Part shown: piece by piece, positions 45,296 to 53,900 of the stretch | Layout: the number at the start of each line of letters is the position of its first letter | Position numbering within the stretch: position 1 is the stretch's first letter | NCBI RefSeq assembly: GCF_014287275.1 | Contig: NZ_JACONZ010000001.1 | Span: 124,001-188,000 of the forward strand | Source: Anaerofilum hominis | GTDB taxonomy: Bacteria; Bacillota; Clostridia; Oscillospirales; Ruminococcaceae | Length of the DNA stretch: 64,000 nucleotides | Direction of reading: 5' to 3' | Translations under genes and position numbers: made by a program | The notes under the pieces: model-generated | Told to the model about the DNA's origin: nothing | Databases searched by the model: none | The model's input: only the letters and a program-made list of their open reading frames with translations

Positions 45296-46821
45296 CCCAC
45301 TTCACCGCCCATCATCAGCAGTCCGATCTGTTCTTCGGTGAGCTCCCCGTGCCCGCCGCCGTCCCGCAGCCGCCCGTCGTACATGACCAGTATCCGGTCG
45401 GACAGCTGCATCACCTCGTTCAGGTCATGGCTTACCAGCAGCACCGCGGCGCCCTCGGATGCAAACCGGATCAGCTTTTCCCAGATGTACTCGATCGCCC
45501 CCACATCGATGCCGCGGGTGGGGTCTTCGATGAGCAGGAGCCGGTTGTTTTGAGAAAACTCGCGGCCCACGATCAGCTTTTGGATGTTTCCGCCCGAGAG
45601 CGAACCGATATGGTTTTCCAGGTTTTGGACTTTCACGTCAAAGTCCCGCACCACCCGGCTGGTGAATTCCTGCGCCTGCCTGCGCGGGATCAGCCATTTG
45701 GGGTGAAAGCCGGTGGCCCGGTGATAGCCCATAATGGCGTTTTCCCAGATGCTGGCCGCCACGTTGCAGCCCATGCCGATGCGGTCCTGGGGTACATAGC
45801 CCACCCGGTCCGCCCGGTGGGCGCGGGGCGATTTTCCGGTCACCTCATCGCCGAGATAGCGGATCACGCTGCCCGCCTCCGGCTTTGCCAGGCCGAACAG
45901 GGCCTCCACCAGATGCTGCTGGCCCGAGCCGGCCACGCCGGCGATGCCGACGATCTCCCCTGCCCGGATCTCAAAATTCGCGTCCTTCACCCGCTCGATC
46001 CCATCCGCGTCGCGCACCCGCAGATCTTTTACCTCCAGCACCGGCTGGCCCGCGCTGACGGGCAGCTTGTGGGCCTGCAGGATCACCTCGCGGCCCACCA
46101 TCAGGTTTGCCAGCTTCTGCTGGTCCACTTCCTGCGGCTGATAGGTGCCCACCAGCTTGCCGTCCCGCAGCACCGAGATCTCGTCGCTGACCCGAAAGAC
46201 TTCTCCCAGCTTGTGCGTGATAAAAAGAATGGTCTTGCCCGATTCTTTCAGCACCCGCATGGCGTCAAACAGCCCCTCGATCCCCTGCGGGGTCAGCGTG
46301 GAGGTGGGCTCATCCATGATGATCAGATCCGCGCCCCGGTAAAGCACCTTGACGATCTCGATCTGCTGCAGCACCGACACCGGCAGCTCGTCGATCAGTT
46401 CGTCCAGCGGCAGCGCAAAGTGGTAGCGCTCGCAGATGGCTTCCACCCTTTCGCGGCATTTTTTGCGGTCCACAAAGACGCCCTTTTTCTCCTCAAAACC
46501 CACGATGATGTTTTCAAACACCGTGAAACGAGGCGCCAGCATAAATTCCTGATAGATCATGCCGATGCCGTGATGGGCCGCATCCATAGGGTTTTTGAAG
46601 TTCATCTTCTCCCCGTCCAGGATGATGTCCCCCATATCGGGCTTCACGACGTTGGTCAGGATCCCCATCAGCGTGCTCTTTCCCGCGCCGTTTTCACCCA
46701 CGATGGCGTGGATGGTGTTGCGGCGCACTTTCAGCGAAATGTGGTCGTTCGCTTTCAGAAGCGCGTAATTCTTGCAGATATTGCGGGTCTCGAGCACATA
46801 GTCCTGTCTTTCATTCTCCAT
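45292..46821 (-). CDS. Double ABC ATPase of nucleoside-type importer (NupO/YufO-like)
   Basis: A 509-aa protein with two ABC modules. The first has a canonical Walker A (GENGAGKST, near residue 41) but a degenerate signature (ELPVSVLQQIEIV); the second has a degenerate Walker A (GVAGSGQQHL) and an intact signature (LSGGNIQKLIVGRE). This complementary asymmetry is usual in sugar/nucleoside (RbsA/NupO) ATPases. ATG start. A hairpin terminator lies between it and the upstream lipoprotein gene. Confidence 0.94.
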   Translation of the reverse strand: MENERQDYVLETRNICKNYALLKANDHISLKVRRNTIHAIVGENGAGKSTLMGILTNVVKPDMGDIILDGEKMNFKNPMDAAHHGIGMIYQEFMLAPRFTVFENIIVGFEEKKGVFVDRKKCRERVEAICERYHFALPLDELIDELPVSVLQQIEIVKVLYRGADLIIMDEPTSTLTPQGIEGLFDAMRVLKESGKTILFITHKLGEVFRVSDEISVLRDGKLVGTYQPQEVDQQKLANLMVGREVILQAHKLPVSAGQPVLEVKDLRVRDADGIERVKDANFEIRAGEIVGIAGVAGSGQQHLVEALFGLAKPEAGSVIRYLGDEVTGKSPRAHRADRVGYVPQDRIGMGCNVAASIWENAIMGYHRATGFHPKWLIPRRQAQEFTSRVVRDFDVKVQNLENHIGSLSGGNIQKLIVGREFSQNNRLLLIEDPTRGIDVGAIEYIWEKLIRFASEGAAVLLVSHDLNEVMQLSDRILVMYDGRLRDGGGHGELTEEQIGLLMMGGEVG

Positions 46822-46922
46822 TCACAGCTCCGTCCTTTCCCTGCGAAGCAAAACCGGGGGCTCAGCGTGTCCCGGCCTGCGGCCGCCCAGGCGGCAGCGG
46901 GCCGGGACGCCGTTTTCTCTTT

Positions 46923-46957
46923 AAAAATGGGGCGAAATTTATACTTTCGCCCCATTT
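46923..46957 (-). terminator. Intra-operon terminator between lipoprotein and ATPase
   Basis: A perfect 13-bp stem (AAATGGGGCGAAA at 46925-46937 with 46945-46957) and T-run on the minus strand. Within an ABC operon this type of hairpin commonly gives partial termination and more binding protein than membrane components. Confidence 0.85.
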
Positions 46958-46987
46958 GCACAGAATCCGGCTTCGCCCCCTGCGCCC

Positions 46988-48064
46988 TTACGCCTGATAG
47001 CGATAGTCGTCGTAGCCCTCATAGACGTCGACGTTCCCCGCCGCGATCTCTTCGGTCAGGTCAAGCACTTTCTGCTGCAGATCCTTATCGAGCAGGTCGA
47101 AGTCGCGCTGGTCATAAACCTTGGCGCCGTGGGCAAGATCGTAATAGAACATATTGCCCTCCCACTCGCCGGCCTGCGCGGCGCGCACGCACTCGTTGAT
47201 GGCGTCGTTGATGGGCTTCAGCGCGCTCCAGAACACGGTCTCCTGGCCGTATTCGCCGCCCTGCCACATATCCACGCCGATGCAGTGGATGCCGGCCTCT
47301 TTGCACTCCAGGATAACGCCCAGGCCGGAGGTGTTGGCCGCCTGGTAGATGGTGTCCACGCCGTAGTTGGCGATCATGGCCTTGGCGGCCTCCTGCCCCT
47401 TGACCGAGTCGTTGGAATCGCCGGTATAGGCGACCACGACCTCCTTGCCGTTGCCGGCATATTTGACACCCGCCTCATAGCCGTAGCGGAAACGGTCCTG
47501 GGTGGGGCTGTCCGTGTGGCCGATCCAGCCCACCACGTCTTTTTCCGTGGTCATGGCCGCCACGAAGCCCGCCACGAACGAGGACTCCCACGGGTCGCAG
47601 ATGATATTGGCGCAGTTATTGGTGCTGGAAGAGTCCACGTACGAGTCGTTCAGGAAGATCTGCAGGTCGGGATACTGTTCCTCCAGCTCTTTCGAGAGCT
47701 GCACAGCCACCTCGGCCAGCGCGTCGAACTCGGTGACGATGACCGAATATCCCTCAGCCGCCATGGCCCGGATCTGGTCGGGGAACTCGGTGGTCTCGGC
47801 GACTTCCATGCATTTCACTTTCCAGCCCTCCTCCTCCAGCGAGGAGACGCCCTCCCAGCACATGGCGGTGAACGGTGCGCTCAGGCCGTACTGGGTGATG
47901 TAGCAGGCCGATTTGGGCTGCTCGCCGGACGCCTGGGATGCAGGCTGGGAGGTGCCCGCGCCGGACTGGCTGGCCGGGGCCGCCGAAGAACTGCCTCCGC
48001 CCCCGCAGGCGGCCAGGCTGGCAGCCATTGCCAGCGCCAGGATCAGTGATAAAACTTTCTTCAT
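46988..48064 (-). CDS. BMP-family substrate-binding lipoprotein (nucleoside type)
   Basis: A 358-aa lipoprotein: signal peptide with lipobox LAAC (C20), a Ser/Ala/Gln-rich linker, then a BMP/PnrA-type periplasmic-binding fold (SACYITQYGLSAPFTAMCWEG at its start; GWIGHTDSPTQDRFRYGYEAGV mid-domain). Family members bind purine or pyrimidine nucleosides outside the membrane. First gene of the nine-gene operon, about 460 nt downstream of the predicted promoter, and followed by an attenuating hairpin. Confidence 0.92.
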   Translation of the reverse strand: MKKVLSLILALAMAASLAACGGGGSSSAAPASQSGAGTSQPASQASGEQPKSACYITQYGLSAPFTAMCWEGVSSLEEEGWKVKCMEVAETTEFPDQIRAMAAEGYSVIVTEFDALAEVAVQLSKELEEQYPDLQIFLNDSYVDSSSTNNCANIICDPWESSFVAGFVAAMTTEKDVVGWIGHTDSPTQDRFRYGYEAGVKYAGNGKEVVVAYTGDSNDSVKGQEAAKAMIANYGVDTIYQAANTSGLGVILECKEAGIHCIGVDMWQGGEYGQETVFWSALKPINDAINECVRAAQAGEWEGNMFYYDLAHGAKVYDQRDFDLLDKDLQQKVLDLTEEIAAGNVDVYEGYDDYRYQA

Positions 48065-48510
48065 TTTTTAGTGCCTCTCTTTCCTTTTTTTTATTTTACG
48101 GCTCCCCCTGCAAAGCGCAGGAGGGCCCGCGTACCGGATCATGACCCGCCGGGTCGTCTTTTCCCTGTGCGGCGGCATGGGACGGGGCGTTTCGACTTGT
48201 CCCCCTTTAAAGCCCGGCGCTCCGCGCTGAGGCGTTCCTTCGCCGCCGCAGACGGGCGTATCTTGGGCGCTGCGGCGGATATTTTCCTTTGCAGTACAAG
48301 ATATATGTACCGCCGCAGCCTGAAAGAACCGTCCCCAATCCGTTCTTGTCCCTTTTTTTAGAGAAAGGCCGCAGCCCCGTTTTTCCGTAAGCTTGGGACC
48401 TCTTGCGGCGGGCCGCCGGCCCGCTGCAAAAACGAAGGAGAAACGGAGCGGCTGCTCTTTCCGCTCCCCCCCGCCGCAACGGCGCAGGGAGCAACTGGTT
48501 AAAAAACGTT

Positions 48511-48528
48511 TGTGGGATATATCCCACA
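48511..48528. promoter_or_regulatory. Operator 1, perfect 18-bp palindrome
   Basis: TGTGGGATATATCCCACA reads the same on both strands and covers the predicted transcription start of the BMP operon. Confidence 0.75.
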
Positions 48529-48556
48529 TTATCACATTTTACTTTGTGGGACAAGT
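48528..48556 (-). promoter_or_regulatory. Predicted promoter of the BMP / hydrolase operon
   Basis: Extended -10 TGT-GATAAT on the minus strand (plus 48528-48536) with a weak -35 region lying inside operator 2. Start near 48521, inside operator 1. The arrangement suits repression. Confidence 0.6.
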
Positions 48557-48562
48557 CCCTCA
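48545..48562. promoter_or_regulatory. Operator 2, near-palindrome
   Basis: TGTGGGACAAGTCCCTCA matches operator 1 in its TGTGGGA and TCCC-CA arms. The start-to-start distance is 34 bp, about three helical turns, so both would face the same side of DNA. Confidence 0.7.
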
Positions 48563-48570
48563 AAGCAAAT

Positions 48571-48588
48571 TTGTACACTTGTTACAAT
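48571..48588 (+). promoter_or_regulatory. Extended -10 promoter of xre with overlapping inverted repeat
   Basis: TGT-TACAAT (48580-48588) forms an extended -10 for the plus-strand regulator, with no good -35. The same bases are part of the inverted repeat TTGTA-N7-TACAA (48571-48587), which could be an autoregulatory site. Confidence 0.5.
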
Positions 48589-48641
48589 ATGTTGGACATA
48601 TCGTACAAATCATGCACAAAACAAAAACGGGAGGCATTCAT

Positions 48642-48884
48642 ATGAATCTGAAAGAAGCGACCGCCTGCCGGATCAGGGAGCTCTGCGCTGAAAGGCGGCT
48701 GAATGCGAGCAGCCTTGCCTATCTGTGCGGCATGGACCGTTCCACCATTTACAGCATTTTGGGGGTGAAAAGCAAAAGCCCGGAGGTGGCAACCATCAAA
48801 AAGATATGCGACGGGCTGGAGATCACCCTGGGCCAGTTTTTCAGCACCCCCTTATTCGACACACTGGAACCGGAAATCAAATGA
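48642..48884 (+). CDS. XRE-family (Cro/CI-like) transcriptional regulator
   Basis: An 80-aa single-domain helix-turn-helix protein: RIRELCAERRLNASSLAYLCGMDRSTIYSIL spans the HTH, and the C-terminus (LEITLGQFFSTPLF) is the typical end of small XRE domains. No ligand-binding domain. ATG at 48642 with GGGAGG seven bases upstream; the open frame to the left is non-coding control DNA. Divergent from the BMP/hydrolase operon, so it is the natural candidate to bind the operators between them (inference). Small regulators of this kind can also be constitutive repressors needing a partner. Confidence 0.88.
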   Translation: MNLKEATACRIRELCAERRLNASSLAYLCGMDRSTIYSILGVKSKSPEVATIKKICDGLEITLGQFFSTPLFDTLEPEIK

Positions 48885-48915
48885 TCGCCGCAGGCCTTTT
48901 GCCCTGATCTGCAGC

Positions 48916-48965
48916 AAAGCCCCCCGCCCCGCGGCAGTTTTAGCTGTCACGAGGCGGGGGGCTTT
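48916..48965 (+). terminator. Hairpin after xre
   Basis: AAAGCCCCCCGCC (48916-48928) pairs with GGCGGGGGGCTTT (48953-48965); the T-tail is short. The next hairpin downstream is the stronger stop. Confidence 0.5.
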
Positions 48966-48993
48966 GTCTCTGCGCTTTATTTCTTTTAATAAT

Positions 48994-49022
48994 AAAAAGC
49001 AGCCGCATCCGGCTGCTTTTTT
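48994..49022 (+). terminator. Terminator after xre, usable on both strands
   Basis: An 11-bp stem (AAAAAGCAGCC at 48994-49004 with 49011-49021) and a plus-strand T-run. It separates xre from the convergent udp-like gene. Confidence 0.85.
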
Positions 49023-49082
49023 CAGCTGTCTGCTTGTGCGCCGCGCGGGCGGCAAAATGGGGGACCGACCGACGCTGCCCAT

Positions 49083-49112
49083 AAAAAAATCCGGCCCCCG
49101 CGGGGGCCGGAT
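49083..49112 (-). terminator. Terminator of the udp-like gene
   Basis: A perfect 11-bp stem (ATCCGGCCCCC at 49089-49099 with 49102-49112) followed by seven T residues on the minus strand, 27 bp after the stop. Confidence 0.92.
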
Positions 49113-49138
49113 GTAAAACGACCAAGATAACGCGCAGA

Positions 49139-49948
49139 TCAGCCCTTTGCGGCCTGATCCAGCTCGTACAGTTTTTTGATGGCTTCGCAGCCCAGCAGGG
49201 ACAGGGTCTTGATGTTGTCCTCGCTGTGGTCCAGCGCCTTTTCGGGCTCGTACTCGCGGCCGCCCTGCTCATCCTCCTGCGATTCGATGATATTGTCCAG
49301 GGTGACGGCCATGGCGCCGCCGCGCAGGCCCCAGATGCGGGTGAGCACCAGCACGATGCTGGTCTCCATCTCGCCGCCCATGACGTTCAGGCGCTTGAGG
49401 TCAGGATAGAACTCCTTCCAGCGGGACTGCCAGAAACCGTTGAAAGAACTGCCCGGGTCGGGATAATTGGCGTAGAACGTGTCCTGCGTGCGGGTGGTGC
49501 CCACGTGGTAGGGCTTGTTCATGCCCTTGGCCGCCGCGATGCAGGCCTCGATCACCTCGTGATCCGCCACTGCGGGGAAAGGCCCCGGCGCATAGTGGTA
49601 AGAAGTGCCGTCATACCGGCAGGCGGAGTCGAAAATCTGGATATCGCCTTTTTTGACGTAATCCTGAAAAGTACCGCAGGTGCCGATGCGGATAAAATTC
49701 TTGACGCCGCAGCGGGCCAGCTCTTCCATGGCGATAGCGGTGGAGGGGCAGCCCATGCCGGTGCTGGTGCAGGAGATGGGCACCCCTTTATAAACGCCGG
49801 TATAGGTGACATGCTCACGGTTGTCGGCCACAAAATGGGCCTCATCCCAGAAACTTGCGACAATGGGCACCCGCTTGGGGTCGCCCGGCAGCAGGACATA
49901 GGGCGCCACGTCGCCTTCCTGAATTTTCAGATGGTATTGCAAAGACAT
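49139..49948 (-). CDS. udp: Uridine phosphorylase-like nucleoside phosphorylase
   Basis: A 269-aa PNP/UDP-family enzyme cleaving nucleosides with phosphate to base and ribose 1-phosphate. Phosphate-binding GDPKR near 22-26, GTCG near residues 93-96, the STGMGCPSTAIAMEEL block and the nucleoside motif MGGEMETS are all present. The pattern (CRYDGTSYHYAPGPFPAVAD) is closer to uridine phosphorylase than to DeoD. ATG at 49948 with GGAGGA upstream. Own promoter and terminator; function fits with the nearby nucleoside-type importer although it is not in that operon. Confidence 0.88.
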   Translation of the reverse strand: MSLQYHLKIQEGDVAPYVLLPGDPKRVPIVASFWDEAHFVADNREHVTYTGVYKGVPISCTSTGMGCPSTAIAMEELARCGVKNFIRIGTCGTFQDYVKKGDIQIFDSACRYDGTSYHYAPGPFPAVADHEVIEACIAAAKGMNKPYHVGTTRTQDTFYANYPDPGSSFNGFWQSRWKEFYPDLKRLNVMGGEMETSIVLVLTRIWGLRGGAMAVTLDNIIESQEDEQGGREYEPEKALDHSEDNIKTLSLLGCEAIKKLYELDQAAKG

Positions 49949-50044
49949 TGGTCTTCCTCCTTGAAGGTTGTTATTCCAGACGGTCGCCCGCCTGTTTTGC
50001 ACGAACAGCGGCGCTGCGCGCCGGATGGTCGTCCTTCTGCTCTA

Positions 50045-50073
50045 ATCATAGCCGCTGGGGGAGGATTTGTAAA
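50045..50073 (-). promoter_or_regulatory. Sigma-A promoter of the udp-like gene
   Basis: TTTACA (plus 50068-50073), 17-bp spacer, TATGAT (plus 50045-50050) on the minus strand; start near 50038. Confidence 0.75.
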
Positions 50074-50105
50074 GCCATATTCTCCGCGGGCGGAAGAAAA
50101 GAAAC

Positions 50106-50135
50106 AAAAACGCGCCCCGGCAGAGCCGGGACGCG
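50106..50135 (-). terminator. Terminator of the lipoprotein gene
   Basis: An 11-bp stem with one mismatch (50111-50121 with 50125-50135), 3-nt loop and T5 on the minus strand (plus A-run 50106-50110). Confidence 0.85.
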
Positions 50136-50161
50136 CGGGCGCCGCTCTAAAAAGTGTTTTC

Positions 50162-50698
50162 TCAGTCGAGTTCCACCGGAATATAGTAGGTATCGCCCAG
50201 AGTTTCGTCCTCGAACTTTTCTATAAACACGATGGAAAACTCCTCGCTGCCTGCCGGGACCTCATAAAGATAGGTATAAGCAGCCTCTTCTTTCGGCTCC
50301 AGCTCGTATTCGAGGGGGACCATCTCGTCGTTGAACGCCTCCATCGGCACTGCACCGGCGCCCTCGCTCCATTTGATCTGGAAATCTTCGTCCAACATCC
50401 AGATATTCTCTTCCATCGTATTGGTGACGCTGATCACCACTTTCAGAAAAACACCGCCCTCAGTGGGGGTCTTGCCGTCGTATTCGTCCAGCAGCTCGGC
50501 GCTGACGATGTGCGCGTCAAAGAAAGCGGTCTTGGTCTCCTCTTTCGGCTCCTCGGTGGGCGCCGGAGTGGCAGCCAGGGATGAGCTGACGTCGGAACTG
50601 ACAGGCTCGGACAGGGACGAATCATTGCCGCAGGCAGCGAACAGGCCGGTCAGCATCATCAGGCAGCAGACCAGGGCGGCAATTTTGATTTTTTTCAT
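50162..50698 (-). CDS. Small surface lipoprotein, beta-sandwich type
   Basis: A 178-aa lipoprotein. Signal peptide with lipobox FAAC (C near 23), a Ser/Thr/Pro/Glu linker (about 25-57), then an acidic domain with alternating strands (FLKVVISVTNTMEENIWM, YTYLYEVPAGSEEFSIVF). It resembles DUF4352/telokin-like lipoproteins of Firmicutes, but I am not certain of the family. Function unknown. ATG at 50698 with GAGAGGA upstream. Monocistronic, with its own promoter and terminator. Confidence 0.8.
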   Translation of the reverse strand: MKKIKIAALVCCLMMLTGLFAACGNDSSLSEPVSSDVSSSLAATPAPTEEPKEETKTAFFDAHIVSAELLDEYDGKTPTEGGVFLKVVISVTNTMEENIWMLDEDFQIKWSEGAGAVPMEAFNDEMVPLEYELEPKEEAAYTYLYEVPAGSEEFSIVFIEKFEDETLGDTYYIPVELD

Positions 50699-50765
50699 GT
50701 CGTTTCCTCTCTTTCTCCTACTCAACTTCGCGGCAAGCCGCAAGTAAGGATCAACCTATGACACT

Positions 50766-50795
50766 ATCATAACACAGAGTCACAGCTTCATGCAA
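50766..50795 (-). promoter_or_regulatory. Promoter of the lipoprotein gene
   Basis: TTGCAT (plus 50790-50795), 18-bp spacer ending in TGT, TATGAT (plus 50766-50771): extended -10 sigma-A promoter on the minus strand. Confidence 0.7.
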
Positions 50796-50911
50796 ACCCA
50801 GAAAAACCGTTATCTGTGACGGAAAATGTGACTTTCATCCCCGCTCACAGGCCGCCCTGCAGATAGCCGGGCCGGGGCTTCTCGGGCGGCCCCGCCCTTT
50901 GCCGCGCTTTC

Positions 50912-53900
50912 TCAGCCGAAAAGACTGATCTGGCTGCTCTTGGGCAGATTTTGAAAGACGCCCGCCGCGTCCAGCGATTCAATGACCGACGAGGACACCC
51001 CTGAAATGGATTGGAATTCATCCACCGACAAAAAGCTCTCGTTCTGCCTGCAGGCCTCCTCCATGGCGATGGCCGCAGACTCGCCGATGCCTTTCATGGA
51101 GAGGAAAGGCAGCCTTATTTTGCCGTCCTCCACCATATACCGCTTTGCCTCCGACCTGCCCAGCTCGATGGGCAAGAACTCGTAGCCGCGGGCCAGCATC
51201 TCGCTGACGATCTGCAGGCTGGTGAGGATATCCTCGTCCTTGGCGTTTTTGTTTTCTTTGAGGCGGGCGGTGACCTCTTTCAGTTTTTTGGTGGCGATGC
51301 GCTTGCCGCCCACCGCCGCTTCGTAATCGATATCCTCGCCCCGCACCGTGAAATAGGTGGCGTAGAATTCCAGCGGATGATAAACCTTGAACCACATCAG
51401 CCGGATCGCGGCGATCAGGTAAGCGACCGCGTGCGCTTTGGGGAACATATACTTGATCTTGCGGCAGCTGTCCAGATACCAGTCGGGCACGCCGTGCTCT
51501 TTGAGCATGGCCTCCGCCCCCTCGGGGAAGCCGCCCTTGGCCACCTTGCCCTTGCGGGTCAGCTCCATGATGGTGAACGCCTGCTTGGGCTCCACCCCCT
51601 TGTGCAGCAGATAGGTCATAATGCTGTCGCGGGTGCCGATCACCTCGGAAATGGTACAGGTGCCGTTTTTGATCAGGTCCTGGGCGTTGCCGTTCCACAC
51701 GTCGGTGCCGTGAGAGAGGCCCGAGATCTGGATCAGGTCGGAAAAGCTTTTGGGCTGCGCCTCGATCAGCATCTGCCGCACAAAGCTGGTGCCCAGTTCC
51801 GGGATGCCGAACGTGCCCGTCTCACTGGCGATATCCTCCGGCTTGATCCCCAGCGCCTCGGTGGAAGTGAGCAGCGAGATGACCTTGGGGTCGTTCATCG
51901 GCACATCGTCCATGCGGATACCGGTCATGTCCTCCAGGTGCTTGTACAGGGTCGGCACATCGTGGCCCAGCTCGTCCAGTTTAAGCAGCGTATCGTGCAG
52001 GTATTTGAACTCGAAATGGGTGGTGAACACGCCCTTGTCCTTGTCGTCCGCCGGGTGCTGGATCGGGCAGAAATCATACACTTCGTGATGGCCGGGCACC
52101 ACCACCATGCCGCCGGGGTGCTGGCCGGTGGTTTTTTTGACCCCGGTGCAGCCGATCGTAAGCCGGTTTTCCTCTGCGCGGTTGACCACTCTGCCCCGCT
52201 CGTCCAGATACTTTTTTACATAGCCATAAGCGGTCTTATCCTTGAGCGCCGATACCGTGCCGGCCTTGAAAACGAACTCCTTGCCGAACAGCTCCTCGGT
52301 ATAGCGGTGTACCTGCGACTGGTATTCGCCGGAGAAGTTCAGGTCGATATCCGGCTCTTTGTCGCCGTCAAAGCCCAAAAAAGTCTCAAACGGGATATCG
52401 TGCCCGTCCATCGTCAGCTTGGTGCCGCAGACCGGGCAGTTCTTGTCCGGCAGGTCGAAGCCGTCCGCCACCGAGCCGTCGTCAAAGAATTCGCTGTATC
52501 TGCACTTGGGGCAGAGGTAATGGGGCGGCAGGGGGTTGACCTCCGAAATGCCGGAAAAATTGGCCACCGCGGAGGAGCCGACGCTGCCCCGGCTGCCCAC
52601 CTGATAGCCGTGCTCGTTGGAATAGGCCACCAGTTTGACCGCAATGACGTACAGCACCGCAAAGCCATGCTTGATGATGCTGTCCAATTCACGCGTGAGC
52701 CGCTTTTCCACGATCTCGGGCAGCGGGTCCCCATAGCGGCTGCGCGCGTTTTCCATCGTGGCGGTGCGCAGCATCTCGTCCGCCCCCTCGATGGTCGGCG
52801 TATAGGTGCCCCGCGGGATGGCGCGGATATCCCCGTCGATCATGTCCGCCACCCGGCCGGGGTTGGACACCACCAGCTCATAGGCCTTTTCTTCGCCGAA
52901 ATAGGCGAACTCTTTCAGCATCTCTTCGGTGGTGCGAAAATAAAGGGGCGCCTGGTTGTCCGCGTCCTTAAAGCCGTTGCCCGCCTGCAGCACAGCCCGG
53001 TAGGCGGCATCCTCGGGTTCCAGAAAATGCACGTCCCCCGTGGCCACACAGAGCTTTCCCTGCTCCTCTGCCAGCCGCACCACCGTGCGGTTGAAATTCT
53101 GGATATCCTCCTCGCTGGACACGATGCCCTCGCGGATCATGTACTCGTTGTTGCCCACGGGCTGCACTTCCATAAAGTCATAGAACTTTGCAATTTTCAG
53201 CAGCTCCTCGTAGCTCCGCCCCTCCACGATCGCTCTGTAAAGCTCTCCCGCCTCACAGGCGCTGCCCACCAACAGTCCCTCGCGATACTGGATGAGCAGG
53301 CTGCGCGGGATGCGCGGCACCTTGAAAAAGTGGTGGATATGCGCGAACGAGACCAGCTTGTAGAGGTTTTTCAGACCCACCTGATTTTTCACCAGCAGGA
53401 TCATATGAAAGTTCTTTTTGGAGAGAGCGCGCGTGCTGCCAAGGCCGGTGTTGATCTGCTCCACCCGGAAGATCTCCTTGAACTCCAGGTCGTCGATCAT
53501 TTTGATAAAGATATCCGCCAGCACCTTTGCATCGTCGCTGGCGCGGTGATGGTTAAAGGGCGGCAGTTCCAGATGGTTGGCCACCGTGTCCAGCTTGTAG
53601 TTCTTCAGCTTGTACAGCGCCTGCGCCAGCGGCAGCGTGTCGATATAGGCGTTGTCAAAAACAAGACCCGCATTTTTTGCCGCGACACGGATGAAGCGGA
53701 TGTCAAAGCCGTGGGCGTTGTGGGCAAGAAGAGGCAGGCCGCCCGCAAACTCGAGAAAGGCCCTGACCGCCTCGCCCTGGCTGGGGGCGCCGCGCACCAT
53801 CTCGTCGGTGATGCCGGTAAGCTGGGTGATCTTGGCAGGGATGGGCATCTCCGGGTCGGCAAAGGTGTTAAAGACCTCGGTGACCTCGCCGTTTTCGATC

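Larger units (their letters stand above)
48065..48641. other. Divergent control region between the BMP operon and xre
   Basis: 577 bp. From right to left it has the xre ribosome site and promoter, an AT-rich operator cluster (48511-48600), then about 450 nt of GC-rich leader for the BMP operon. That leader contains a 9-bp-stem hairpin (48270-48278 with 48310-48318) enclosing a smaller GTAC/GTAC stem. I recognise no purine or other riboswitch in it. Confidence 0.65.
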
